From Cristatella mucedo (taxonomy: Eukaryota; Bryozoa; Phylactolaemata; Cristatellidae), in the NCBI GenBank assembly GCA_009760855.2, contig WPIO01000075.1:1152501-1187500 (forward strand): a stretch of 35,000 nucleotides of DNA, read 5' to 3'. How positions within the stretch are numbered: the stretch's first letter is position 1; every line of letters begins with the position of its first letter. Below are positions 25,304-34,891 of the stretch, piece by piece. The position numbers and the translations under genes are program-made. A model generated the notes under the pieces. The model did not search any database and was not told the origin of the DNA. It saw nothing but the letters and a program-made list of their open reading frames with translations.

Positions 25304-25369
25304 GCCAGCGGCGACCTCCGACCCTCTGCAGCCTCTGCCAGCGGCGACCTCTGACCCTCTGCAGCCTCT
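25304..25369 (+). repeat. 33-bp tandem duplication
   Basis: Two units starting GCCAGCGGCGACCTC differ at one base (CCGACC versus CTGACC). Confidence 0.95.
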
Positions 25370-25394
25370 GCTGCCACCGGGCATAGAAACACGT

Positions 25395-25575
25395 AATTCA
25401 ATTTTATAGCGCCCAAGAGAACCTAGAGAACTTGAGAGAACCCAGGGAACGCCCCAAGAGAACTTAATCTCAATTCAGAGCCCTTCGCATGTGCCACTGG
25501 GCTCAGCCGACGACCTCGGTCGACAAATGCATTCACCTTCACCTTGGTTCGATGCATGCACCTTGACCACTGGGC
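25395..25575 (-). repeat. SINE with LINE-type 3' tail, expanded tail
   Basis: Read on the - strand: a diverged tRNA-like head (GACCTCGGTCGAC on the + strand, near 25511), then a LINE-like tail. The tail block ATAGCGCCC...AGAGAAC is partly duplicated (GCGCCCAAGAGAACC and GCCCCAAGAGAACTTAATCT). Related to the copy at 33361-33500. Confidence 0.5.
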
Positions 25576-27194
25576 CAGCCAGTGCGGTCGGTGCCCTATC
25601 CCCTTGCAGCGGTGCCCAATCCCCCTCCCCTGCGCCCTACCTGCCTTTTACCCCTCACCTCCCCTGGTGGGTGGCCTGCCCTCCTGCTACAGCCATATGT
25701 GTGAGCAAGGTAACGCTTTTGGCCTCTGATGCTGCATGCCCTATCCATGTCGTGTACTTCACAAATGATGACAAGATCTGATTCTCCCATCATCGGCTGT
25801 GCATGCTTCAACAAGCGCCTAATCACGAGCAAAGCATTTGGGCTACCACCAACGAGCACGAGTTCTCACACAGCTGCTGCCTTCCCAAAGTCACCCGGCG
25901 CCGACTTAAGTTCGAGGCGTGCTGTTGCTGCTGCATGTGTCGATTGGCAACGCCCGATGAATAGACCACATCACTAGCCGAGCTGCCTGGCCTGTCTGTA
26001 TGGAAGTGTTTACTGTTGCAGACCCTTGCAGTTCTGTTTACTGTCGACCCTCCAAAATAGCCTCCCCCCAAACAAGTAGTGTCGGTTTGTCCAGAAGCAC
26101 TTTCTAAATCCAGTTCCAAGCTTTAAGAAAGAGCACGTGGAGGCAAATACCAGACATCTAATGATACGTGCTGTCGTCTCGTCGAATGTGACTGTAAGTG
26201 ATCTTCCTGCATAATGGCCCCATAGTTGCAGGGGGGGGGGGAGTTCAGACCTGTCCAAGCTTACCTGGATTTTCCGTTGGGAAAACACGTTCGATTGCTT
26301 CTCTTCTCGAAATTTTTGTGCGCAATCTGGCTCATTCTTGAAGATGTCGACCCCCCTCCTCATGCACGTCTTTCCATTTTCACACCTACTCTTCATCGGC
26401 AGTGGTGAGTCATGATCAAGTCTATCGACCTATCTACCTACATGTCAGCAGTCTGTGTGCTGCTTCAACCTTCGATTATTTATAGATCGATGGGTCAGGA
26501 TAATATTACCAGGGACGAGTCCAGTCTTTCATTCCTCCGGTGGTAGCAGCAGAGTTCTTCTCTTTGCACCGATCTGCCACCCACCTTGCCTGCCTAGGAC
26601 CGTGCTTCAGTTAACTTCAGCATCGACCCCTGACTCCAGACCAGTGCCACTCTGCTGCTGCTGCTCTGCTCATGCAGCAGCCACCTCGGTGCTCCACTTG
26701 TCTGCTAGCTTTGCCTTGCCTTCCCTTATCTATGGCCGCAGCTAATTAACCTGTGCCTGGTTCGACAGGTGTCAGTGGGCTGGCTAATGGCTGATCGGCT
26801 TTATAATAACAAGCTTCAGGCGTGCCAATTACCGGCCGGCTGACTGTTGCAGCAGGCTTCTCGAACCGACTCGACCCGAGTCCTGAGACGTATAGGGCCA
26901 GCGGCTCATGCTTCCTTGCCTCTCAACTTGTGCTGCTCTTCTATCAATCAGCCCGAACTGTGCTGTGCTGCCCGAATGACCCCTAACCCCATCCGCTGAT
27001 CCGTGCGATAGTTGACTACCACACATGTATAGTCTTTTCTTTCCCAGTCACCACACGGTGTATAGTCACAGCACCCTGCACTTTTCTGGACACCTGCTTG
27101 TCCACTCGCCTGCCTGCACGAAGCATTTGTCATTGCCCTCTCCTACTGCTGCTGGTCCTCCTTTCAGTTTCACTCCAACTATTCGATCCTGCTT

Positions 27195-27280
27195 CCTTTA
27201 CAGCATATGTCAAGTGCCGAGACAGATATAAAGTTATCTGAGGGTGCTATACAGCTGTATTATTATCATTTTTACTATTT
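27195..27280 (+). repeat. LINE 3'-tail fragment
   Basis: TTTACAGCATATGTCAAGTG, then ATCTGAGGGTGCTATACAG and ATTATTATC, matches the family tail. Confidence 0.6.
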
Positions 27281-27624
27281 CTCTTCGCCAGCCGAAAACC
27301 TTCCCTCGGCTGACTGCTCATCAGCTGGTCGACACTTCACTCTATTGTGTAAGCGCTGTTGGATGGGGTCGATCCATCTGGTCAGCTGACTCATCACCTG
27401 ACTAATCGGCCTTGGGGGCATCATTGCCTTCTGCCTTCGCTGTCTGCTTCTTCGTTTCTTCTTCTGCTGTGGCCACTGCCAATGCTTCTGGGACGTGCAA
27501 GATGGCGGTCATGACCACAGCAGTGCTCTATCTAGGCAGAACTGAGGCGGCTGCACCTTAGTCCCAGTCCTCCGTGCTGCCGTTGCCACCGCCGTCGCCG
27601 CGCTACAGGCTCGGCTGGCTACGA

Positions 27625-27653
27625 TTCGACTCGAGAACCGTTCTCGAGTCGAA
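27625..27653 (+). repeat. Perfect 14-bp inverted repeat with 1-base centre
   Basis: TTCGACTCGAGAAC, a single C, then GTTCTCGAGTCGAA. Exact symmetry over 29 bases. Confidence 0.97.
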
Positions 27654-28142
27654 GGCTTCGGCTGCTGCGTCGGCTGACGCGTCTCCGCTAGTCGCGATCG
27701 GTCGGCCTGCAGGCGGCTTCAGCAGGCCGCTGCCGGGCGGCCTCGTTCTCGCTGCATCTTTTTCTCTCTGCCCCACATTTGTCCACCACCAATAGGGTGC
27801 CGTCGGTTTCGTCTCTGCCACGTCTGCCTGCTTCCGCTGCCGGTGTGCGTGCAGCAATGGTGCCAGCCAGCGATGGTCTCGAGTTCGCGATCTGCTGCTG
27901 CTGCTTTGGGGCGACGGAATGTTGGCCTGCTCCGTTGCACCATAACGCCCGTCTCCGGTTTGGCTGCCTGTGCTTCCACCTCGAGCGCCCCCTGCTGGTT
28001 CGGTTCCCGAGCACGCGTGCGCGCGCCGCCGCCGCGCACTCGTTTCAGTGGCCGGCACACTCGTAGGCCAGCTACGCTGGCCGTCCACTGCTCGCGTCTT
28101 TGTGGTATGCCACCATCGAGTTGCAGAGAAGCATGTCTTCCT

Positions 28143-28210
28143 TGCCGGCTGCTGTTCACTTCCTGCCGGCTGCTGTTCACTTCCTGCCGGCTGCTCTCCA
28201 CTTCCTGCCG
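28143..28210 (+). repeat. 21-bp tandem repeat, three units
   Basis: Units of TGCCGGCTGCTGTTCACTTC plus C. The third has CTCC for GTTC. The length is a multiple of three, so one frame reads LPAAVHF repeated, but no coding context is evident. Confidence 0.95.
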
Positions 28211-28607
28211 CTGCGTCTCGGCTCCCGTGCGGCGTTGGTGGCAGCCGTGCGTGGCTCGCACGGCGAGGTCGCTGCCGACGTTTTCTGCTCCTCGCTGCTC
28301 TGCCGCCGGCGGCAGCTCTGCAGAGCCGGGTTGCCGCCGCTGTCCGTCTAGCACGTGGCGATGATCGCTGTGCGGCTGCTATGGCAGCAGTGGGTTTGCG
28401 GCGCAGCCGTCGCCGGGCGCCGCAGCCGCCGTCGGCTACATTGGCCGCATACCCCCGCACCGCTGCTGCCGTTGGCCTGCTGTTGCATCCGTCCGAGTCG
28501 CTTGACCCGTTGCTGCCTGCCTGCCTGCCTGCCGCATTGCAACATCTTGCAACATCGCTGCCGCCAATCTGACTACTAATTAGCTGCTGCTGTCTCGGAT
28601 GTCGCAG

Positions 28608-28706
28608 AACGTGACCGCGTCGGAGGTCTTGGCCAGCCAGCAAGCAGCTGCAGCGGTGGCTGCTGCAAGGAAGAGACCGCGAGACCCCGCTGACGACTTT
28701 CTTCTG
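28608..28706 (+). CDS. mbl: Probable muscleblind exon: Gln/Ala helix and RKRPRD basic segment
   Basis: 33 codons, phase 0 on both sides: acceptor TGTCTCGGATGTCGCAG with branch-like TACTAAT (28574-28580), donor CTG|GTACTT at 28707. It begins NVTASEVLASQQAAAAVAAA and continues RKRPRDPADDFLL. The order Gln/Ala-rich stretch, then a KRP basic motif, then acidic and hydrophobic residues parallels QAAAAQAAATAAA...LKRPLEATFDL of human MBNL1, where KRP-type motifs act in nuclear localisation. The alanine codons are mixed (GCA, GCT, GCG). Homology is short, so the assignment is probable, not certain. Confidence 0.6.
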
Positions 28707-29025
28707 GTACTTGCCCTTGCCTTGCCTGGCCCTTGCCTGCCTGCCAGCTAGCCCGCCAGCCTGCCCGCCTGCTGTACCATTCTGCTGCTGCCCGACTGCC
28801 GCCGCCGTCCGCCGGTTGTGCTTTGCATGTAGCCGCTGCTGCTGCCACTGCCGCCGCTGCTACTGCACTTGCATCTGGTCTGGCTGTGGGCTTTGAAGCA
28901 GCCAGGTGCAAGCCAGCGGCTAGAAGGTGCTGCTACCGGTGTGCGCACACGTTTCTGCTCGCAGATCGAAGCCAGTGCCCAGACACGTCCGGCGGCAGCA
29001 CGCGCTGTAGTGCTCGGCCCTGGGT

Positions 29026-29105
29026 CATAGCCTGGAGGTTAGGTGCTTGCACTTCACTGCCGAGGTTGTCGGCTCGAGCCATGGCAACTCTTTATTGCTC
29101 AGTGT
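29026..29105 (+). repeat. SINE head fragment
   Basis: TAGCCTGGAGGTTAGGTGCT...GAGGTTGTCGGCTCGAGCC...TTTATTGC matches the A-box to B-box part of the copy at 34084-34170 (TAGCCTGGAGGCAAGGTGC). The B box is decayed. Confidence 0.6.
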
Positions 29106-30163
29106 AAGGGAAAGTGGTTCGATAGCCGGCTGTTCAGCTGTTTTATAAATTGAGCTGTCCAATCGGCTTTTACTGGGTTTTTTTTGTCGCTGACCGTGCT
29201 GCTGTAACTAACCATAACTATCGCTACACCATCCAGTAGAACTGCTGCTGGTGCTACTAAAACTACTGCAGCATCTCCTGTCACAAGCCTAGTTAGTTGT
29301 GTAGTCACTGCTGATGTTGGTGCCTGCTCACATGCTGGTTTAGATCTCACTTGGCCACTTGTTAATGGAATCGCTCAAGAGTCGGATTTCGGCACACAGC
29401 TCTTGTAGGAATGTGACTGCTGCTTATGCTGCTGGGTCAGGCTATCGTTCCTATGAGCGGTCCACTTTTACTTGACGTCAGTGACGCCGAATTCAGCTTG
29501 CCGGAAGGTGCTTTTAATTTTCAGTTTTGCCGGTAAAACGTGCACTTGAATTTAGCGACTTTGCTGAGTTTCCTTCTGCGTGTCCTGTTGTTCATTGTTG
29601 TCGAACTCGGTTGACCCTGCTTTGAATCACGGGAAGCAACTCTAGATCGTGAGTTTTTGCCCCTTGCTCAAATGGAGACCACCAAGATCCTTCAACATGG
29701 CGACCGAGCTTGATACCTTCCGCCCTTTTTTGCTGCCGCTCCTCTGGCACTTGAGCAAATTTCAATTTGCCTGAACATTTGCCTTTGAGAATTGGCCTTT
29801 TCTCAGCGAGGCAGAAACTCTCTCTTGCTTGCTGAGCTTCTCGGCGATTTCCTGAAGCTTCAGGGCCTGGCCTTGGGGCTGCTTGTTCATGAGCAGCCGT
29901 AGTAGATGGTTGGACCACATGGAAGGTGTATGTAGTCGTGGCGGTATTCGGGCAAGATAGTGAGCTCGATCTAAAACCGAATGACAGCCTTACTCTAGAC
30001 GACCGGGTCGTGAAGCTGTCCCTGATTGCGATTGGCACCTGCACATGAAGATCGAACCGAGATGGCTCCAGTCGGCTTCTGGCATGGCGCCTCACGTACA
30101 GCAGGAGCTTGAATACTGGCTGCACTAGGCTAACGGCCTAGTGTGCACCTGCGCACGCTTATA

Positions 30164-30213
30164 TATGTGTGTGCGTGTGCGTGCGTGCGTGTGCGCGTGT
30201 GCGCGTGCGTGTG

Positions 30214-30268
<55 letters not shown>
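30164..30268 (+). repeat. (GT)n tract with GC steps
   Basis: GTGCGTGC/GTGCGCGT mix passing into about 25 pure GT units. Confidence 0.95.
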
Positions 30269-30269
<1 letters not shown>

Positions 30270-31064
30270 AGGATGGCCCTTAAGAGGCGACTGCGTTTTT
30301 ACTTGCATCGTGTTGTACTCGCAGTCAAGTTAATCGCCTAGATTCTGTCCTGCTAAGCCCCCCACAGTCCAATTTGGCACGGCACACCTAAAGTTAGTAG
30401 ATCTGCCTTCTGGTAGTGCTGTCTTGCCTACCTTGCCACGTCACGGCAAGCAATTTCATGCTTTTTATTAAGCACATTCACCGCTGACTTGTTGATTTTA
30501 GCCATGACTACCTCGTCCACTGGTCAAAGCTGGTTCAGTACCTTGCCGACCAGTAGAAAGAGCTAAATAATTGTAACAATAGAAGTAGTGCTTATAAGAA
30601 TAACAAAGTTTTATTTAAATTGTTCTAGTATGTATCATTTTTTATACTTGCGGCTCAGAAGTAGCAAAAATTACCCATGACTTCCCACAAACAGTATTTC
30701 AGATAAGACTGTGGCCAAGCCAAAGTGAGGCATTAAAAAAGTCGCATTTTTTCATTCAGTATAGTTTTTACACAACTAATAAATCGTATTGTTATCAAAG
30801 TTAATGATCATTGAAAACCTAAATTGGTTCTGTTATTTGATTCACCATCCTGTATTATATATCACTTGATCCTGTATTATATATCACTTGACAAAGTCGT
30901 CGACGAATGGTGTTGATTAAGTTTCTCTGTGCATTAATACCTCGAAATTATTTATGCCGTCGCTATTTGTACTTTCCAAAATAGTGTAAATGGACGAGCC
31001 GTAAGCCCACTGGTTCAGGTTAGTTCTAGTTGCCTAAGTGGATATAAACATGCATTATTCTGAG

Positions 31065-31980
31065 ATGGCATCAAAAGGCTGCAAGCATCCCGCAGACGAA
31101 TTTTTCTTTGTCTGCTGCCAATTTATCAAGCCGCTGAAAATCTGGAAGCGTCTCTCATAAGTTTACAGCTATTGCTGTGGCTCACTCGATGCATCTCTTA
31201 AGAGGAGTACGACTGCATCATGACCTTGCCGGACACCTTGAGGTATGATGAGTTCTGCTGGGAGGTCATTGGAGCCTTCACAACAGTGGCACCTCTTATT
31301 TGTGCTAGAGGCGGTTTTACCAAGTTTTCCTGCAACCTTCCTGCTCGTGGAAGCAGGGACAGACCGTTCTCTCACCACTGTCCGGATTGGCAGACAAAGA
31401 GTTCTCAGTGGGTAGCAACGATGTCAAGTGGGAGCCACCGGTGCGTCTGCATGCTGAAGCTATTTACGTTGTCACTGACCAGTTGGCGCGCATATGTTCA
31501 GTATTATCATTTTAATTATTGTTTCTCACTATTTTTCCCGAGACAGGGTGCCGATGACACCACTGCACATCCAGTTGCGCCTTGTGAAAGATTTTGTCAC
31601 AGCTCTAGATAAGGAGTCCACAGCATCTTTCGAGTATCTTCAATACTTCTTCCATCAGATGTGTGAGGCGCATATCAAAGCCGGTGTTTCTGAGGGGCCA
31701 AGCTAGCAGAGAGATGATAGATATGTGAGTGTAACGATTTTCTCAAGAATCTTGCGAGGAGTTTTAAGGAGAAAACTGCTCGAGCAGCTTTGTTTCAGTG
31801 GTTCGGGGCATCCTGGGCTGTCACGTGGTAGAATAAATATTGTGATCGGGTTGAGATGCTGAAGAGCTGCTGCACAATAGGCTGCAGGATGTCCTTATCC
31901 TTGATGCTCATCTTGATAAATTCAGGGAGAACATGGTTGCCGGCTGAGATTAGCAAGGCAATCCGCACTTATGCCAGAAT
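31065..31980 (+). pseudogene. Internally deleted copy of a multicopy mobile-element-associated protein gene
   Basis: Pieces of one protein appear in order in changing frames. An ATG at 31065 opens MASKGCKHPADEFFFVCCQF, a Cys-rich N-terminus, stopped at 31158. From 31156 another frame gives HKFTAIAVAHSMHL. From about 31245 LRYDEFCWEVIGAF and GGFTKFSC follow. Near 31400 comes VLSVGSNDVKWEPPV. From 31552 VPMTPLHIQLRLVKDFVTAL and EYLQYFFHQM...IKAGVSEGP follow. Near 31900 comes DAHLDKFRENM. From memory these match an uncharacterised family found in many copies in arthropod, cnidarian and other animal genomes (PLHIKLGLMKNFVKAM, HLDFFPEN-type motifs). The normal several-hundred-residue part between the N-terminus and the HSVHL region is missing. 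The name and activity of the family are unknown to me. Confidence 0.75.
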
Positions 31981-33360
31981 GTATTAGATTTTGAACGCTG
32001 TTACAGTGTTACGATGAGAGGTTGGTGAAAGGCTGACTGCATTGGGGGGGGGGCTGATTCCCAGCAGTAATTTCATGTTAGTAGTCGTAAATCTCGAAGA
32101 ACTCGTCACTTCCAATTCTTCTGTGGTAGTATTAGTGGTTCTAATTACATGTTTCTGTGGCAACAACTTCAGTATAGATACGTGGTAATTCTGGTCTCTT
32201 TGTTTTTCCATTGGAATAAGTGAGATCTAAAAGATTCATCACAGCAAATCGTCGTGTTTTTCATTGGAAATGCATGCATTTCGAGTGTGTCGTAGTCACA
32301 AAAGTGAAGTTTGGGGGAGCAATGACCACTGTATGTACTCTAGAGGCATGCGGTTTAGCAAAAATTGTGTGGTGACACAAAAAGTTTGTAATGCATTCGT
32401 ACAGCACCCTAGGATAATTAAATTGCCACTTTACACATGCTATGATGGAAAGAAGTGAGTATGTAGGAGCTGGTAGAGACTGCTGCGTTATTCTGCTGCC
32501 TACGTCACATGCTGCTTTCACTTGCTGGCAAAGTAGCAAGCTTTTAAGTTTTGGGCGGCCGAGCCTGCCTGCTGAGCCAGCCTGTCGCCTCGAGGTCTCT
32601 CTTCCCTCCTCGTGGAGAAGGCTTGGTGGCGTCCAGCTGCAACTCACACCTGTCAGCACCCAGTAGACCGGAAAGTGACAAGCCACTTTGCCATCGTCAG
32701 GCAGTAGGCTAGTTTACATAAGTACCCATGTATTTGCATCCAACTGTTGTAGTGTAGCATGTCACTTTTATAGAAAGAAAAGATCGTCTGTATTGCATCT
32801 TGAGAGAACTAAATCTCTATCCAGACTCTTTGCAATTCGCTACAATAACCAATGATCCCATAGCCAAGGGTTAGTGATGCAAAGCATCATGGCTTATACT
32901 GCATTTTTTCCAAATCCTTTGCATCCATCCAAAGGCATGCAAAGGCAAACGACCACTGCGCCAGCGTGTAAAGCGCACAGGAAGACACCGTGGCCACTGT
33001 TTAGTAGGACCTCTGGCTAGTCACATGCTCTCTGACCTAAATAACGCACAGGTGCGTGCGTGCAAAGCACGCTGCACGGGCAAAAGAAAGGCAAGTTCAC
33101 TAGCGCATAGGAAATACTGAGTAGAGCAGTTGCATGTTTAGGTGAGACGCAAATGATGCTAACTCATTGCAGGTCGTGAGTGAAGCCGGGAGTAGGCTTT
33201 TAATATTTGCTGTTGCAGTCAATTTATTTTGCTGCTGGTGCCTGCCCGAAGTAGTGCATCGACTTTTTCTTGTTTTTAAAGATACATTTGATAGAATGAG
33301 CATTTGAAAAATGTCGAGAGCATCAATGCAAACTGATAGGAAAAAATAAATGTACATATA
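31981..33360. other. Unassigned DNA right of the pseudogene
   Basis: AT-richer DNA with one reversed LINE-tail fragment (32790-32860). The 141-codon antisense frame at 32261-32686 has no recognised domain. Confidence 0.4.
32790..32860 (-). repeat. Reversed LINE 3'-tail fragment
   Basis: TTGAGAGAACTAAATCTCTA followed by TCCAGACTCTTTGCAATTCG is the reverse complement of the family tail, with decay. Confidence 0.55.
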
Positions 33361-33500
33361 TGTATAATTTATTTATATAGCGCCCCAAGATAACTTAATC
33401 TCTATTCAGGCGCTTCACATATGCCTCGGGGTTCGAGCCCACGACCTCAGTCAGACCTTGGTCGGGGCAAGCACCTTAACCGCTAAACCAAACTTGGAGA
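33361..33500 (-). repeat. tRNA-derived SINE carrying the LINE 3' tail
   Basis: On the - strand it starts with an A-box-like TTTAGCGGTTAAGGTGCTTG, continues to a B-box-like GGGCTCGAACCCC (33434-33446 on +), then runs into GAAGCGCCTGAATAGAGATT...GGGGCGCTATATAAAT. That tail matches the terminal stem-loop of the LINE copies (AGCGCCTAGAAAGAGATTAA...GAGAGCGCT). Confidence 0.75.
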
Positions 33501-33604
33501 TGTGCAGGCTTTATTTATTGCTTTGATAAGCCGAGTTTTGTAAGCAGCTTAGTAAAGCATTGCTGTTACTCGGTGGGTGGGAAGGCAGTATTCTCGAGTC
33601 ATTG

Positions 33605-33895
33605 AGTAATAATAATAATGCACTTGATAAAGCACCCTCAGTGAACTCGAGTCTCTTTCTGGGCGCTTTATATTTGCTGCAAAAGGAAATGCAATTGAAT
33701 AGTGAGTAATATCATGCTTGATAAACAAACAACATGAATAACGTGGTTAGGGGTGACATGCACAGGGTCAGCAAGCAAATGTGGTTAGTGGCAGCATGCG
33801 CAGTGTCAGCACGCATAAGCACATGAAGGTCGAATCACAGGGACCCACTAAATGCTGTCCTAAATAGGTGTTCTTTTTAAATGTGGTCAAGTCCG
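33605..33895 (-). mobile_element. LINE 3'-end fragment, copy D (3' UTR and tail)
   Basis: Reverse complement of the LINE 3' region: ATT-rich end, tail (CCCTCAGTGAACTCGAGTCT), two GTGCATG-type units, then GGGACCCACTAAATGCTGTC and CTAAATAGGTGTTC, the reverse of the LKTHLFRTAF coding end seen in copy B. 5'-truncated just inside the ORF end. Confidence 0.8.
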
Positions 33896-34074
33896 AAGTA
33901 CCTCTCTAGCCAATGGGCATCACACGATCCAGTCGGCTGAGGCTAGTGCTTAGAACTTAGTTGCATGCATTTTTCTGCTGGGCATATCGGCAACATTCCT
34001 GCCCTTGTCAGCAGCCATCCTGTCAGGCAGCCGGGATATGTGCGGCTTCGGCTGTGAAGTGGGCAGGTCGCTCT

Positions 34075-34250
34075 TGGCCGCGATAGCCTGGAGGCAAGGT
34101 GCACGCTCGAGGTCACTTCATGACCGAGGTCGTGGGTTCGAATCCTGAAGTTGGACGATTCTCTATTGCCAGCAGCAAGCGGTGGTGATAGCCGATAAGG
34201 CTCTTCTGCCGTTGTACAAATGAGGCCGTTAAGTCGGCTGAGATTTCTTT
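34075..34250 (+). repeat. tRNA-derived SINE, best copy
   Basis: A-box-like TAGCCTGGAGG (34084-34094) and B box GGTTCGAATCC (34135-34145), about 40 bases apart, are followed by the body shared with copy 1 (GTGGTGATAGCCGATAAGGC, TTGTACAAATGAGGCCGTTA). No intact tRNA cloverleaf, so it is not a tRNA gene. Confidence 0.75.
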
Positions 34251-34389
34251 TAAAGCTCCATCAGACTTTTTCAGGAGGCTCGGTTCTCTCAGTTCAGTTT
34301 TTGCGGTTTTCCAGGTTTTTCTTTCGGCAGCCTCGAGGTCAGTGAGCTCTAATCGCTCTCCCATTCTCGTTGGCACACTGCCAGTGCAA

Positions 34390-34455
34390 ATACTACTAAT
34401 ACACTCGTGTAGAGTCTTGGAGAACCAAATCTCTTTCTAGGCACTTTGCTTAAGG
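34390..34455 (-). repeat. Reversed LINE 3'-tail fragment
   Basis: GTCTTGGAGAACCAAATCTC followed by TTTCTAGGCACTTTGCTTAA reads as the reversed family tail. Confidence 0.55.
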
Positions 34456-34734
34456 AAGCATGGACCATCCGTGCATGCCTGCCATACCGAATATTTCAAG
34501 TACTTGGTCTGAATAGTGCAGTTTTCGTTTTTGTATGTGCCTGTGCGAATACGATTTTTGGCATCCTCGTGACTTAAGTCGTCGTCACTCAGTCAGATGA
34601 TGGATGGCTTGGCAGCTGGCTTTGGGTGATGGTCACCTGTGATTTGGGCCCTACTGGGTTGGTGGGCAAGCCTCCGAAAAAAATATGTTGCAAAGCAACA
34701 CATTGTATTTCCACTTACCATTTGATCGTGCTTC

Positions 34735-34815
34735 CTTTGTAGCAAATGTAAAGTGCCTAGAAAGTGAGTTCTCTGAGGGTGCTATATCAAATGCATTTTT
34801 ATTATTATATTATTG
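34735..34815 (+). repeat. LINE 3'-tail fragment
   Basis: TTTGTAGCAAATGTAAAGTG, CCTAGAAAGTGAGTTCTCTG, AGGGTGCTATATCAAATGCA, then ATTATTATATTATT. A clean copy of the terminal tail without any coding part. Confidence 0.75.
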
Positions 34816-34851
34816 CATTGTTAACACTAAATAAATACCTATAATATATAA

Positions 34852-34853
<2 letters not shown>

Positions 34854-34888
<35 letters not shown>
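34854..34888. repeat. (AT)17 microsatellite
   Basis: A pure AT run at the right end of the window, just downstream of the LINE tail. Confidence 0.95.

Positions 34889-34891
<3 letters not shown>

Larger units (their letters stand above)
24331..28607 (+). other. mbl: mbl intron(s); no finger 3-4 exon found
   Basis: I searched the + strand by eye for C-X7-C-X6-C-X3-H, CREY and CKYFHP-like coding and found none. The frame at 24633-24923 (ATG to a serine run and stop) shows no known family. The stretch holds a SINE, a LINE tail, GC-rich hairpins and short tandem duplications. Confidence 0.5.
28707..31064. other. Stretch downstream of the last recognised mbl exon
   Basis: CT/GCC-rich to about 28960, then ordinary DNA. 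The antisense open frame 29592-30125 (178 codons, no ATG) has no recognised family. 30360-31060 is AT-rich with a 22-bp direct duplication at 30849-30890. No terminal mbl exon recognised. Confidence 0.4.

Noticed and set aside
27603-28643. 346-codon open frame on the - strand
   Set aside because: It is opposite the GC-rich mbl intron/exon, made of Arg/Ala/Gly low complexity from GCC/CTG-rich DNA, with no domain. Long stop-free frames are expected at this composition.
29592-30125. 178-codon - strand open frame
   Set aside because: No ATG, no recognisable domain and no convincing splice borders. Kept only as a note in the intergenic entry.
34075-34250. tRNA gene (also considered at 655-836 and 33361-33500)
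   Set aside because: A- and B-box-like motifs are present, but no cloverleaf can be drawn and the sequences recur with shared non-tRNA bodies, so they are SINEs.
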